Of a DNA stretch of 64,000 nucleotides, positions 16,480-25,787 are shown in pieces. The notes under the pieces are model-generated. The model searched no databases and was not told the origin of the DNA. It worked only from the letters and a program-made list of their open reading frames with translations. The position numbers and the translations under genes are program-made. This DNA is from Caulobacter sp. S45 (GTDB lineage Bacteria > Pseudomonadota > Alphaproteobacteria > Caulobacterales > Caulobacteraceae), in contig NZ_LMUL01000007.1 of the NCBI RefSeq assembly GCF_009765965.1, forward strand, positions 1 through 64,000, given 5' to 3'. Numbering within the stretch: position 1 is the first letter of the stretch; each line of letters begins with the position of its first letter.

Positions 16480-16787
16480 TGCGCGTTCAGCTTATCGTTC
16501 TTGCCGCCCTGGCGCTTCCAGGATCCAGCCTCGCCACACCCGTCGCCTATACGCCGCCGGCGGAGACCGCCAAGCTCGCGCCGGGGCCCGATATAGAGAT
16601 CGTGCGGGCGAATTGCTCAGCTTGCCATTCGGTGGATTACATTATTACGCAACCGCGCGTGTTTAAAGAACCTAGAGCTTTTTGGACAGCGGAGGTGGCG
16701 AAGATGAAGAAGGCCTACGGTGCACCGATCAAGGATGAAAACGTTCCTAAAATTATCGACTACCTCACCGCAACATATGGCAGGTAG
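16479..16787 (+). CDS. sorB: Sulfite dehydrogenase cytochrome c subunit (SorB-like)
   Basis: 102 residues: signal peptide (QLIVLAALALPGSSLA), then one haem-binding motif CSACH within IVRANCSACHSVDYI, and a C-terminal helix KIIDYLTATYGR. Short monohaem cytochromes of this form accept electrons from SorA. The ATG lies inside TGATG, sharing one base with the sorA stop; GTG 16476 is an alternative. The two genes form a complete two-component sulfite dehydrogenase. No terminator is evident downstream. Confidence 0.88.
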   Translation: MRVQLIVLAALALPGSSLATPVAYTPPAETAKLAPGPDIEIVRANCSACHSVDYIITQPRVFKEPRAFWTAEVAKMKKAYGAPIKDENVPKIIDYLTATYGR

Positions 16788-17429
16788 GGGCCGTCGGCAG
16801 GGCGCCGACAACTTAAATTCGCTTCGGCGCGAAGGCCGTCTGGCTGGCGGTGGAGCTCTGGTTTAGGCGGATTTCGTAGCTTCGGCCCAAGCCTGATGAG
16901 CTGCGGCTCTGAAGATCCGCAGCGTCGGTCTGGAAACGAGGTGGGGTTGGAGATTGAAGGTGTTGTGGCTCTGTCGGCTGAAATGTCCCCTGCGGTAAGG
17001 CGCGTCGGGGTGGGGGATGGGAGACGGTCTGAGCACGGTCGCCTAACCAGGACAACCCGAGGTGCTGTCGGAGCCATCGAGCTCGCTGGACTGAGAGGGA
17101 CCGGGCCAGTGGACCACCATCAGGGCCAGCGGGCATAAGCGCCGCGCCAACAGGCCGGACGGATGAGCGCAACCCGACAGATCGCAAATTAGCTCAACTT
17201 CACCCCTGCAGAGCAGGCCATCGACAGGTGACGGCCCCCCATGCGCTCCTCAAGGCGTGAGACGGCGGCCAAAACAGTGACGCCTGACAAGAGCCGTCCA
17301 TCGTACGCCATTTGCACTCCGCATCTTTTCGCAAAAATCACATGACTTAACAGCACTTAATGCAAGGAGCGGCGGCGCGCAAAGTACCGTTCAGGCACAA
17401 GCCAAATGGCGCTGCGTTTCGAGGAAACC
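16788..17429. other. Gap with a degraded IS6-type left end
   Basis: No gene is supported. At 16967-17030 the sequence GGCTCTGTCGGCTGAAATGT then CCCCTGCGGTAAGG matches the left end of the intact IS6-type element at 56433 (GGCTCTGTCAGCTTAAATGT), followed by a similar G-rich stretch. The remainder has only arginine-rich or proline-rich shadow frames on both strands. Confidence 0.6.
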
Positions 17430-18635
17430 ATGACCGCTTTCGACGGGCTTATTCGGCCGGAGAGGGCTGCGATTTCGCCGATCGGGACGGCGGCCCTGGC
17501 CACGGTCTGCGGCGTAGTCGCCGCAGGGAGCTACTTTGCTCAACCCCTCGAGTCCGAGATCGCACGAGACCTCGCCATGCCGGCCAGCATGGCAGGTCTG
17601 GTCGTGACGGTTGGTCAGATCGGCTACGTCTTCGGTTTACTGTTTGTCGGCCCACTTGGCGACTTGGTCCGGAGCCGGCGGCTCCTCCTTGCCGTTATGG
17701 CCGTGTCGGCGCTGTCGCTCGGGTGTGCCGCGGTGGCGCAAAGCGGCGTGGCCTTCCTTATGGCCTGCTTCGGCATCGGTGCTTCAGCCGTGGTGGTCCA
17801 ACTCCTGGTCGCCATGACCGCCGCCATGTCGCCGGAGAACCGCCGTGGGATGGGCGTCGGCACGGTGACGGGTGGTCTTCTCATCGGAATCCTGCTGGCG
17901 TGGCCGGTCGCCACCGTCGTGTCCGGGGCTATAGGCTGGCGTGCGCTCTATGCGCTCGACGCAGCTGTCGTCGGGTTGGCTGCAGCAGTTCTGGGCCTTG
18001 GATTGCCTGATCGCCGGCCTGTAGGCGCCCGATCCTACCGAGTCTTGGTCAGCTCGCTGTCGGGGCTCGTCGCCAATACGCCTGAGCTGCGGCGCCGGGC
18101 GTTCGTCCAAGCCCTGCTGTTCTGCGGGTTCAGCCTGTTCTGGACGGCGGTTCCGCTGGAGCTGGTCCAACACTACCATCTCAGTCCCCGCGACTTCGCG
18201 TTGTTCGGCCTGCTGGGAGGCTTGGGCGCGTTCATCGCCCCTCTCGCGGGCCGCCTCGCTGATCGCGGCTTCGGCCGCTGGGTCGGGCAGGCGGGCGTCG
18301 TCGCGATGGTCGCGGCGTTCTGCTTGGCCTTGGCGTTCCACTCGGTGTGGCTGCTGGCTTTCGCGGCCGCCCTGCTCGATGGCGGCGTCCAGGCGAACCT
18401 GGTGATCTCCCAACGTCAGCTCCTGTCGATGGACGACGCAACCGGCAACCGGCTCAACAGTCTGTTTGTGGCGATGTTCTTTCTGGGCGGCGCCCTTGGC
18501 TCCGCCCTGGCCGCTCCCCTATTCCAACTCGGCTGGTCAACGGTCGCCATCGCTGGCGTCGCGGCCGGCCTTCTCGCGCTGATCGCCAGCGTGATCCGCA
18601 CATCCCCCAGCCTGAAAGGCGAAAACAATGTCTGA
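17430..18635 (+). CDS. MFS transporter, 12 TM
   Basis: 401 residues with the major facilitator pattern: about twelve hydrophobic spans, the loop 2-3 motif GPLGDLVRSRRLL, RRGMGVGTVTGGLLIGILLA after TM4, and GRLADRGFGRWVG between TM8 and TM9. It resembles the YnfM/AraJ group of efflux permeases. ATG 17430 is preferred to 17406 because GAGGAA lies just upstream. It overlaps the following short-chain dehydrogenase by 8 nt, so the two are co-expressed; the exported compound is unknown. Confidence 0.88.
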   Translation: MTAFDGLIRPERAAISPIGTAALATVCGVVAAGSYFAQPLESEIARDLAMPASMAGLVVTVGQIGYVFGLLFVGPLGDLVRSRRLLLAVMAVSALSLGCAAVAQSGVAFLMACFGIGASAVVVQLLVAMTAAMSPENRRGMGVGTVTGGLLIGILLAWPVATVVSGAIGWRALYALDAAVVGLAAAVLGLGLPDRRPVGARSYRVLVSSLSGLVANTPELRRRAFVQALLFCGFSLFWTAVPLELVQHYHLSPRDFALFGLLGGLGAFIAPLAGRLADRGFGRWVGQAGVVAMVAAFCLALAFHSVWLLAFAAALLDGGVQANLVISQRQLLSMDDATGNRLNSLFVAMFFLGGALGSALAAPLFQLGWSTVAIAGVAAGLLALIASVIRTSPSLKGENNV

Positions 18636-19323
18636 CATTCGCAACGTCGCGCTCGTCCTTGGCGCATCCCGCGGCCTTGGGCTTGCCATGACAAAGGACC
18701 TATTGGCGCGAGGGTGGGCTGTGGTGGCCACGGTCCGCGCACCGCCGCCTCGGGCTCTGCAAGATCTCCCCGCCGATGTCGCGGAGCGATTGGACGTCGA
18801 ACATCTCGATATCACGAGCGCCCAGGACCTCCGGGCCCTGCGTCACCGGCTTGAGGGGCGCTGCTTCAACCTCATCGTCGCCAACGCCGGGGTTTGCACG
18901 GACATCGACGCCAACATGGACGCGATCCCTGACGACCGGTTCACCGCTATGATGGTGACCAACGCCCTAGGTCCCGTGCGGGCCTTGGAGATCTTGCAGG
19001 ATCTGGCGCCGCCGGACAGCGTCCTCGCCGCGATGTCCTCCATCCTCGGCAGCCAGACCGAGAACGTCGATGGCATCTGGGCGGCCTACGCCGCCAGCAA
19101 GGCCGCGCTGAACATGCTCCTGCACGATTTCGCATCGCGCCAGGCGACCCGCCGCGCGGTCGTCGCCATGGCCCCCGGCTGGGTGCGGACGGAAATGGGA
19201 GGGGCCAGCGCGAACCTGTCGATCGAGGAGAGCATACCGCGCGTGGTCGACGTTCTGACCGGCCAGGCCGGGAAACGCGGGCTCCACTACCTCAACTACG
19301 ACGGACGGACCGTCTCCTGGTGA
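18628..19323 (+). CDS. Short-chain dehydrogenase/reductase
   Basis: 231 residues, classical SDR fold. The NAD(P)-binding motif is VLGASRGLGLAM, the NAG motif is VANAGV, and the active site has S in AAMSSILGS and YxxxK in AAYAASKAALN. The C-terminus (GKRGLHYLNYDGRTVSW) is that of the CsgA/sniffer-like group. Its gene starts within the MFS gene. Substrate unknown; coupling to the transporter suggests modification or detoxification of a small molecule, which is inference. Confidence 0.88.
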   Translation: MSDIRNVALVLGASRGLGLAMTKDLLARGWAVVATVRAPPPRALQDLPADVAERLDVEHLDITSAQDLRALRHRLEGRCFNLIVANAGVCTDIDANMDAIPDDRFTAMMVTNALGPVRALEILQDLAPPDSVLAAMSSILGSQTENVDGIWAAYAASKAALNMLLHDFASRQATRRAVVAMAPGWVRTEMGGASANLSIEESIPRVVDVLTGQAGKRGLHYLNYDGRTVSW

Positions 19324-19472
19324 CGTCGTAGGGCGCGGAGGCGCGAGGAGGGCCGCAACGCTTAACCCCTTTTGCATCCCCTAGCTCGCGCCCGTGAGGC
19401 GCCGGTGAGAGCTTTTGACGGCGGTCGGTGGAGCACAGGCTCGAGGTTAGACCGAGTCGGAAAGGGTCGGAC

Positions 19473-19869
19473 ATGCATATCATCATCACCGGTGGCGACT
19501 CCGGTATCGGCCAAGCTCGGGCCGTAGCTCTGCAGGCCAAGGACAACAAGGTCACCATCACCGGCCGACGCCGGGCCGCCCTCGACGAAACCACCCAAGC
19601 AAACCTGCGCATGGAGACGATGGCGCCGGACGTGACCGATCCCGCCGCGATCCGGGCGTGCGCAAGCGAAGTCATCCGCCGGTGTCCGACGCTCAACGTG
19701 GTGATCAACAACGCCGGCATCGTGAAGCCGGAGAACGTCGTCAACAACATAGCGGACCTCATCGTCGCCCAAGAGGTCTGTGTGCAGCAGGTCGGCTTCC
19801 TGCGCTACGCCGAGTCCAAGAGCGCCTTCTACACCACCTTCGCCATGCTCAGCGGAATCCTCCACTGTA
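19473..19869 (+). pseudogene. DltE-like SDR with an internal deletion
   Basis: From ATG 19473 the protein begins normally (MHIIITGGDSGIGQARAVAL, then NVVINNAGIVKPE up to about residue 95) and then jumps directly to a DltE-type C-terminus (EVCVQQVGFLRYAESKSAFY, FAMLSGIL). The intervening 90 or so residues, including the catalytic serine and YxxxK, are absent. The frame also runs past the normal end. This is an in-frame deletion derivative and unlikely to be an active enzyme. Confidence 0.8.
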
Positions 19870-19920
19870 AACGGGCCAACAAGCCTACAATCGATCCAGG
19901 TTACTTGGAAGGTGACGGCG

Positions 19921-20499
19921 ATGATCAACGAAGACCATCTGGGCCTCAACCGGCGGGAAGTCGTGGCCGCCGGGACCGCCGCTGCGGTGTTGCCGGCGAA
20001 CACGGCGGCCGCGCCCCCCGCCGAAGGCGGCGTGGTCCTCCAGATCAATGGCGTGGGCCATGATCTCGGAGACTTGGATCCGCGGAGCACGCTTCTGGAT
20101 GTTCTGCGCGAACGGATCGGCTTGTCCGGAGCCAAGAAGGGCTGCGACCACGGCCAGTGCGGGGCGTGCACGGTGCATATCGATGGCCGGCGGGTGGTTT
20201 CATGCCTGACTCTGGCTCGCCAGGCCGAAGGGCGCGCGGTCACCACAATTGAGGGGATCGCGAGCGCCGACGGTCGGCTGCATCCCATGCAGCAGGCCTT
20301 CCTCGACCATGACGCCCTGCAATGCGGCTACTGCACCCCGGGCCAGATCATGTCCGCGATCGCCTGCGTCAAAGAGGGCCATGCCTACAAGGTCGACGAC
20401 ATCCGCGAGTACATGAGCGGCAACCTGTGCCGCTGCGGCGCCTACGTCGGTATTGTCGCGGCGATCGAGCAGGTCGTGGCGCAGGGGAGGGCGGTATGA
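19921..20499 (+). CDS. paoA: Aldehyde oxidoreductase [2Fe-2S] subunit (PaoA type)
   Basis: 192 residues. A twin-arginine signal (LNRREVVAAGTAAAVLP) marks periplasmic export of the complex. The plant-type cluster is [15 protein letters not shown] plus a following cysteine (RRVVSCLTLA), and the second, all-helical cluster domain has CGYCTPGQIMS and LCRCGAY. Length and motifs match the small subunit of periplasmic aldehyde oxidoreductases of the xanthine dehydrogenase family. The stop overlaps the FAD-subunit start (ATGA). It is preceded by the deleted SDR gene. Confidence 0.9.
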   Translation: MINEDHLGLNRREVVAAGTAAAVLPANTAAAPPAEGGVVLQINGVGHDLGDLDPRSTLLDVLRERIGLSGAKKGCDHGQCGACTVHIDGRRVVSCLTLARQAEGRAVTTIEGIASADGRLHPMQQAFLDHDALQCGYCTPGQIMSAIACVKEGHAYKVDDIREYMSGNLCRCGAYVGIVAAIEQVVAQGRAV

Positions 20500-21488
20500 A
20501 CCCCTTCGACTACACTGTCGCCCACTCGGTCGACGCGGCGGTCAGCGCCCTGGGCGGCTCGGGCCGTCCATCAAAGATCCTGGCGGGGGGCACAACCCTG
20601 GTGGATCTCATGCGGCTGAACGTTGAGCAGCCTGCGGCCGTCGTCGACATCACCCGTATTCCCGGCCTCAACCACATCGACACCGAGGGCCGGGAGGCCC
20701 TGGTGTTCGGCGCGCTAGCCCGGATGAGCGACGTGGCCGACGATCCCGTGGTGCGCCGGGACTATCCGGTCCTGTCCGAGTCCCTGTGGCGCGCCGCCTC
20801 CCAGCAGTTGCGCAACATGGCGAGTCTGGGCGGCAATCTGCTCCAGCGCACCCGGTGCGCTTATTTTCGCGACCGCCAGTACCCCTGCAACAAGCGCGAG
20901 CCTGGGACCGGGTGCTCCGCGCTCGAGGGTCTGAACCGCGGTCACGCCGTTCTCGGGGTCAGCGACCAGTGCATTGCCGTCTATCCTGGGGACCTCGCCA
21001 TAGCCCTCGTGGCGCTGAACGCCTCGATCGACGTGCAGAGCACGGCCGGGGCGCGGACGCTCAGGGTCGCGGATCTGCACCGCGAGCCCGGTCAGACCCC
21101 CAACCTGGAGACGGCGCTGCGGCCGGACGAGCTGATCCTGCGCATCCGGGTCCCTAAGAGTCGGCTCGGCAAGGCCTCGACCTATCTCAAGATCCGCGAC
21201 CGGGAATCCTACGCTTTCGCCGTCGCGTCGGCGGCGGTTGCGCTCGATATGGACGGCGACGTGATCCGTGACGTCCGCATCGCCGTGGGGGGGCTAGCGA
21301 CCCGGCCGTGGCGAGCGCACGCGGCCGAGCAGAGCCTGGTCGGCAAGACCTTTACCGAGGCCGCCGCCGCCCAGGCGGGTCGGCTTTCACTCCAAGGCGC
21401 AGCGACACGTCCACAGAATGCTTTTCGGGTCGAACTCGGCGCCAACACGGTGGCCGAAGCCCTTAAGATCGCGCGAGAGAGGGCCTGA
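20496..21488 (+). CDS. paoB: Aldehyde oxidoreductase FAD subunit (PaoB type)
   Basis: 330 residues, FAD-binding domain of molybdopterin dehydrogenases followed by the CO-dehydrogenase flavoprotein C-terminal domain. Visible motifs: ILAGGTTLVDLM (FAD pyrophosphate contact) and MASLGGNLLQRTRC. The extra loop with CAYFRDRQYPCNKREPGTGC supplies four cysteines, as in E. coli PaoB, which binds an additional [4Fe-4S] cluster. The start ATG 20496 overlaps the paoA stop; the gene ends 2 nt before the large subunit. Confidence 0.9.
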   Translation: MNPFDYTVAHSVDAAVSALGGSGRPSKILAGGTTLVDLMRLNVEQPAAVVDITRIPGLNHIDTEGREALVFGALARMSDVADDPVVRRDYPVLSESLWRAASQQLRNMASLGGNLLQRTRCAYFRDRQYPCNKREPGTGCSALEGLNRGHAVLGVSDQCIAVYPGDLAIALVALNASIDVQSTAGARTLRVADLHREPGQTPNLETALRPDELILRIRVPKSRLGKASTYLKIRDRESYAFAVASAAVALDMDGDVIRDVRIAVGGLATRPWRAHAAEQSLVGKTFTEAAAAQAGRLSLQGAATRPQNAFRVELGANTVAEALKIARERA

Positions 21489-21490
21489 CG

Positions 21491-23758
21491 ATGAGCAAGA
21501 CCAAGTTGGGCGCGAATGCCGAGCGGGTCGATGGCCGGGACAAGGTCATGGGCAAGGCGATCTACGGCGCCGATCGCATTCTGCCGCACATGGTGCATGC
21601 GCTTCCAATCACCGCGACGGTCGGCAAGGGCAGGATCACCAGCATCGATCTGGGCGCCGCCGAAGCGGTCAAGGGCGTGCTGGTGGTGCTGGACTACCGC
21701 ACCCTGGGCCGCCTCAAACCCGTCGTCTTCTCCTTCGCCGGCGGCCATGCCATCCAGAGCCTGCAGCCGCTGCAGTCGGCCGACGTCGCTTATCGTGGAC
21801 AGGCGGTGGCCCTGGTGATCGCCGAGACTTTGGAAGCGGCCTATGAGGCCGCGCCCCTGGTGAAGATTAGCTACGCGGCCGAACCGTTCGAAGTGGAGAT
21901 GAGCGCGGCGGGGCAGGAAGAGGTCAAGCAGGCCGTCGCCGCGCCCTATTTTCCCGACTTCGTGCATGGAGACCCCGAGGCCGCCGTCGCTGGTGCGCCG
22001 GTCATCTTGGACGAGGTCTATCGGACTTCGCCCCAGCACCAGAACCCGATGGAGCTGTTGTCCGTCGTCGCGGAATGGGATGGCGACCACCTGACTATCC
22101 ATGAAGGATCCCAGGCGTCCCAGGCGATGCAGTGCGGGCTGGCGGTTCAGCTCGGCATTCCCGCCGACAACATACGGGTGATCTCCCCTTACGTCGGCGG
22201 CGGTTTCGGCCAGCGTGGATCCTTGTCGCCCCACACCATTCTGGCGGCGGTCGCCGCCCGCAAGGTCGGTCGGCCCGTCAAGCTGACCGTTCCCCGCTCC
22301 CAAGTGTTCCACGCCACCAGCTTTCGAGGGGCCAACGAGCATCACGTCCGCATCGGAGCCACTCGCGACGGCCAGGTGACCGGGGGCGTGCACCTCGTCC
22401 GCGCACAGACCTCCCGGTTCGATCTCATGCCCTATACGGGGGAGGAGACCACCTCGCGCATGTACGCTTGGCCCGCCTTCAGGGGCGCGACCACCCTGGT
22501 GAAGCTGGACACCCAGACGCCGGGCTTCATGCGAGCGCCGATGGAGATGGGCTCCTTCTTCGCCCTGGAAAGCGCCATGGACGAGTTGGCGATCAAGCTC
22601 GACTTGGATCCCGTCGCCTTGCGGCTGAAGAATGACGCTGTCGCCGATCCGATCACCGGAAAGCCATTCTCGTCTCGGCGGCTGAAGGAGTGTCTGGAGC
22701 GCGGCGCCGCCCGCTTCGGCTGGGACCGGCGTTCGGCGACGCCCGGATCGATGCAAGATCCGGACGGCGTCTTGATCGGCTGGGGCGTCGCCGCAGGCGC
22801 TTACCCGGGCTACATCGGGCCGGCGCTGGCCAAGGTGCGACTGCAGCGGGGCGGCAAGGTCATCTTGTCGGTCGGCGGTCACGAGATGGGGCAGGGCATC
22901 CGCACCGCCATCGCGGTCGTGGCCGCGTCCGAGCTTGGGGTCGATCCAGAGACTATCGAGATCCGGATCGGCGACACCGCCTATCCACCCCAGCACACAA
23001 CCGCCGGCGCGTGGGGCGCGGCGACCGCGACTATGCCCGTTCGCGACGCTTCCCGGGCCATCCGCCAGCAGTTGGCGGGATTGGCCACCAAGCAGAAGGG
23101 CGGTCCGTTGCACGGGCAGGACCCGACCTCGCTCACGCTGCAGGATGGCTGGCTCAGCGGGTACGGCGGCCGCCAGCGTGTCGACGATATCCTGCGAACC
23201 GCGAGACTTCCGGGTCTCGACGGTGAAGGGCGCGGCGATGTGCCAGGCCTCAAGCCGGACGCTCTAAAGCAGGCGGCGATCGGTAAGATCTCCACGGCTG
23301 GGCCGGAATTCCCTGACCACGTGTCGTTCTCCTTTGTCGCGCACTTCGCCGAAGTCCGTATCGATCCTCGTCTACCGCGCCCCCGGGTGACCCGGTTCGT
23401 GACCGTGGTCGATTGCGGTCGCGTGATCAGCCGCCGGACAGCTGAGAGCCAAGCCTACGGGGGGATCGTTTGGGGTATCGGCTCGGCGCTGTCGGAAGGC
23501 AGTGAGGTGGATCCACGGTTTGGCGGATTCCTCAACAACAACATTGCTGAATACCAAGTCGCAGTGAACGCGGACGTGCGGCGCTGCGAGGTCGAGTTCA
23601 TCGACCGGGAGGATACGAACTTTAACGGGCTTGGCGCCAAGGGGCTGGGCGAGGTGGTGTGCGTCGGCGCGGCCGCGGCGGTCGCCAACGCCGTCCACCA
23701 CGCTACCGGACGGCGGGTGCGAAGCCTTCCCATCCGAATGGAAGAACTCCTGGCCTAA
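21491..23758 (+). CDS. paoC: Aldehyde oxidoreductase molybdenum subunit (PaoC type)
   Basis: 755 residues, the catalytic subunit that binds molybdopterin (probably the cytosine dinucleotide form) and hydroxylates aldehydes. N-terminal a/b hammerhead domain (residues about 20-130, KVMGKAIYGADRI), then Moco-binding domains with YVGGGFGQRG, HEMGQGIRTAIAVVAASELG and the C-terminal catalytic glutamate in GAKGLGEVVCVG. It completes a paoABC-like operon; no paoD-type maturation gene was found nearby. Tat export would occur as a folded complex through the PaoA signal. Confidence 0.9.
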   Translation: MSKTKLGANAERVDGRDKVMGKAIYGADRILPHMVHALPITATVGKGRITSIDLGAAEAVKGVLVVLDYRTLGRLKPVVFSFAGGHAIQSLQPLQSADVAYRGQAVALVIAETLEAAYEAAPLVKISYAAEPFEVEMSAAGQEEVKQAVAAPYFPDFVHGDPEAAVAGAPVILDEVYRTSPQHQNPMELLSVVAEWDGDHLTIHEGSQASQAMQCGLAVQLGIPADNIRVISPYVGGGFGQRGSLSPHTILAAVAARKVGRPVKLTVPRSQVFHATSFRGANEHHVRIGATRDGQVTGGVHLVRAQTSRFDLMPYTGEETTSRMYAWPAFRGATTLVKLDTQTPGFMRAPMEMGSFFALESAMDELAIKLDLDPVALRLKNDAVADPITGKPFSSRRLKECLERGAARFGWDRRSATPGSMQDPDGVLIGWGVAAGAYPGYIGPALAKVRLQRGGKVILSVGGHEMGQGIRTAIAVVAASELGVDPETIEIRIGDTAYPPQHTTAGAWGAATATMPVRDASRAIRQQLAGLATKQKGGPLHGQDPTSLTLQDGWLSGYGGRQRVDDILRTARLPGLDGEGRGDVPGLKPDALKQAAIGKISTAGPEFPDHVSFSFVAHFAEVRIDPRLPRPRVTRFVTVVDCGRVISRRTAESQAYGGIVWGIGSALSEGSEVDPRFGGFLNNNIAEYQVAVNADVRRCEVEFIDREDTNFNGLGAKGLGEVVCVGAAAAVANAVHHATGRRVRSLPIRMEELLA

Positions 23759-24158
23759 GGCCGGCAGCGGGGCCTCATAAAAACTGCAAGTCCAAAGCGA
23801 TCGTCACGGCAGTGTCACACCAAATTTACGCATGCTCACTGCGTGGTGCGTGCCTTTTCCCCGCTTGGAACAAGCAGGGCCAGGAGGCGGCAGGCAGATC
23901 GGAAACACGATGATCTTCCTTAATCCAATCTCGGCTGTCACCATCATGATGCTTGCCGGCGGATGGTCCGCGTCGGTCGTGGCGCCGCCCGGCCCCGCAC
24001 CCGCCGCAGCCCAGACTGGTCCGACGGCGCCCAACTTCGCAAGGGCAACGTCGACGTTGCGGAGCACCGGAATGATCAACGCTTGATTTTAACGTCCCGT
24101 AGAACATCTTGGCGTAGAGTGCGGCATTCGTAAAGAATTTCTCGTTGGTCAGGGCTCC
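23759..24158. other. Gap with a terminal repeat of element D
   Basis: At 23808-23838 the sequence GGCAGTGTCACACCAAATTT followed by ACGCATGCTCA matches the ends at 44312-44342 and 63278-63308. A plus-strand frame 23910-24086 (hydrophobic start MIFLNPISAVTIMMLAGG, then proline/alanine) and a minus-strand piece reading LTNEKFFTNAALYAKMFYG (near 24090-24150) look like scraps of insertion-sequence or host genes. No intact gene. Confidence 0.5.
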
Positions 24159-25715
24159 ATGAGCGTCAAAGCGATGATCATCCGCCACCGATTCACTTTG
24201 AGCGACGCGGCGTTGATCAGCAGTGTCGTGGCGGCAGGTCTGCTGGCAGCTTGGCAGTTCGATATATTTCCGAATGAAACGGCTAACGTCCGCGAGGGCG
24301 TACTCGAGTTTGATGAGGTCTTCGCCGTTTGCGCCCTGGGCTTCGCCCTGTTCTCCTGGACGCGGATGCGCGCGCAGATGCGGGAGGTGCGCCGCCGCCG
24401 CGCCGCCGAGGCGGAGGCCCGCGCGCTGGCCTTCGAAGATCCGCTAACCGGCCTTCCGAACCGTCGGCAGTTCGACGCGGCGCTGAAGCACGCCTTGGCG
24501 GCCCCGCCGGGCGCCGACGCGGTCCATGCCGTCTTCATGCTCGACTTGAACGGGTTCAAGCGGATCAATGATCTTCACGGTCATCCCGTTGGAGACGAGG
24601 CGTTGATCCAAACAGCGCACCGCCTGCGTCGGGCGGTTCGGGAGGACGACATGGTGGCGCGGCTGGGCGGCGACGAGTTCGCCGTGCTCGCCCGCCATCT
24701 CTCGGGCGCCGAAGCCGCGACGGGCCTCGCCCGGCGGATCATCGATATGCTGGGGCCGCCGGTGACCGCGGGGGGCGGCGAGCATCAGATGGGCGCGGGG
24801 ATCGGGATCGCGCTTGCGCCGTTGGATGGGACCGACGCCGAGGCGCTTTTACGCAAGGCGGATGTGGCCCTCTATCGGGCCAAGGCCGAAGGCGTCAGCG
24901 CGCTGCGCTTCTTCGAGCCGGAGATGGACCAGAACATCAAGGCGCGGGACCGGCTGGAGCGCGACCTGCGCGCCGCGATCGGCTCGGCGGCGCTCGAGGT
25001 GCTCTATCAGCCCAGCATCGGCCTCGGCTCGGGACGCCTCGCCGGGTTCGAAGCGGTGATCCTCTGGCGCCATCCAGAGCTTGGAGCGCTCGACGCCGGG
25101 CGGATCATCCCGATTGCTGAGGCGGCGGGATTGATCCCAAGCCTCACCGACGACCTGCTTTCCCGGGCCTGCCGGGAAGCGGTCCGCTGGGACCGCGACG
25201 TGATTTTATCGTTCAGCATCTCGCCGGTTCAGCTTCGCGACCGCACCTTCGGTCTGCGGGTCATGAGGATCCTCGCCGATGCGGGTTTGCCGCCTCCGCG
25301 CCTGGAACTGCAGATCACCGAAAGCGCGGTGGTGGCCGACCTTGACGGCGCGCAGCAAGTCTTGGGGCCAATCCGGGCGAGCGGCGTGAAGATCGCCCTG
25401 AATGACTTCGGAACGGGCTACTCCAGCCTCTACCATCTTCGCAATTTTAAACTGGACCGCATCAAGATCGACCGCAGCTTAGTACAGGCGATGGGGAGCA
25501 ATCCGCAATCGGCCGCCATCGTGCGGGCGCTTGTCGGTTTGGGCGCCGGCTTAGGTCTGACGGTCGCGGCGGAGGGTGTTCAGGATTTGCAACAGCAGAC
25601 CATGCTCGCCCGGGACGGGTGCCAAGAGGTTCAAGGCGACGCCGGACCCCTCTCGGCGGACGCTGCGCTCGACTTGATGTATTTGGATGCGTCGAAAACT
25701 CTAAACGCCGGCTGA
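24159..25715 (+). CDS. GGDEF-EAL cyclic-di-GMP protein
   Basis: 518 residues: two N-terminal membrane spans (about 18-35 and 54-68), a short linker, a GGDEF domain (about 85-250) and an EAL domain (about 265-505). The cyclase site RLGGDEFAVL is intact, with an inhibitory RxxD (REDD) five residues before it. The EAL domain keeps the first glutamate (GFEAVILWRHPELG), LQITES, KIDRS and AAEGV, but the metal-binding asparagine region reads FSISPVQL and the usual DDFGTGYSSL reads NDFGTGYSSL. These two changes make phosphodiesterase activity doubtful, so it may act mainly as a cyclase or as a c-di-GMP receptor. ATG 24159 is the likely start. Confidence 0.88.
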   Translation: MSVKAMIIRHRFTLSDAALISSVVAAGLLAAWQFDIFPNETANVREGVLEFDEVFAVCALGFALFSWTRMRAQMREVRRRRAAEAEARALAFEDPLTGLPNRRQFDAALKHALAAPPGADAVHAVFMLDLNGFKRINDLHGHPVGDEALIQTAHRLRRAVREDDMVARLGGDEFAVLARHLSGAEAATGLARRIIDMLGPPVTAGGGEHQMGAGIGIALAPLDGTDAEALLRKADVALYRAKAEGVSALRFFEPEMDQNIKARDRLERDLRAAIGSAALEVLYQPSIGLGSGRLAGFEAVILWRHPELGALDAGRIIPIAEAAGLIPSLTDDLLSRACREAVRWDRDVILSFSISPVQLRDRTFGLRVMRILADAGLPPPRLELQITESAVVADLDGAQQVLGPIRASGVKIALNDFGTGYSSLYHLRNFKLDRIKIDRSLVQAMGSNPQSAAIVRALVGLGAGLGLTVAAEGVQDLQQQTMLARDGCQEVQGDAGPLSADAALDLMYLDASKTLNAG

Positions 25716-25787
25716 TCGCGGACCAGATTTGCACGGATAACGGGAATATCTTGGATTCGCCTGACTTTACTGTTCGGGGGAAACGCT

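Noticed and set aside
16813-17187. 124-codon minus-strand frame downstream of sorB
   Set aside because: It runs through an IS6-type left-end remnant and has proline/arginine/serine-rich composition without a ribosome site.
21209-23113. 634-codon minus-strand open frame over paoB/paoC
   Set aside because: The plus strand carries unmistakable molybdenum hydroxylase motifs; the antisense frame is a GC-bias artefact.
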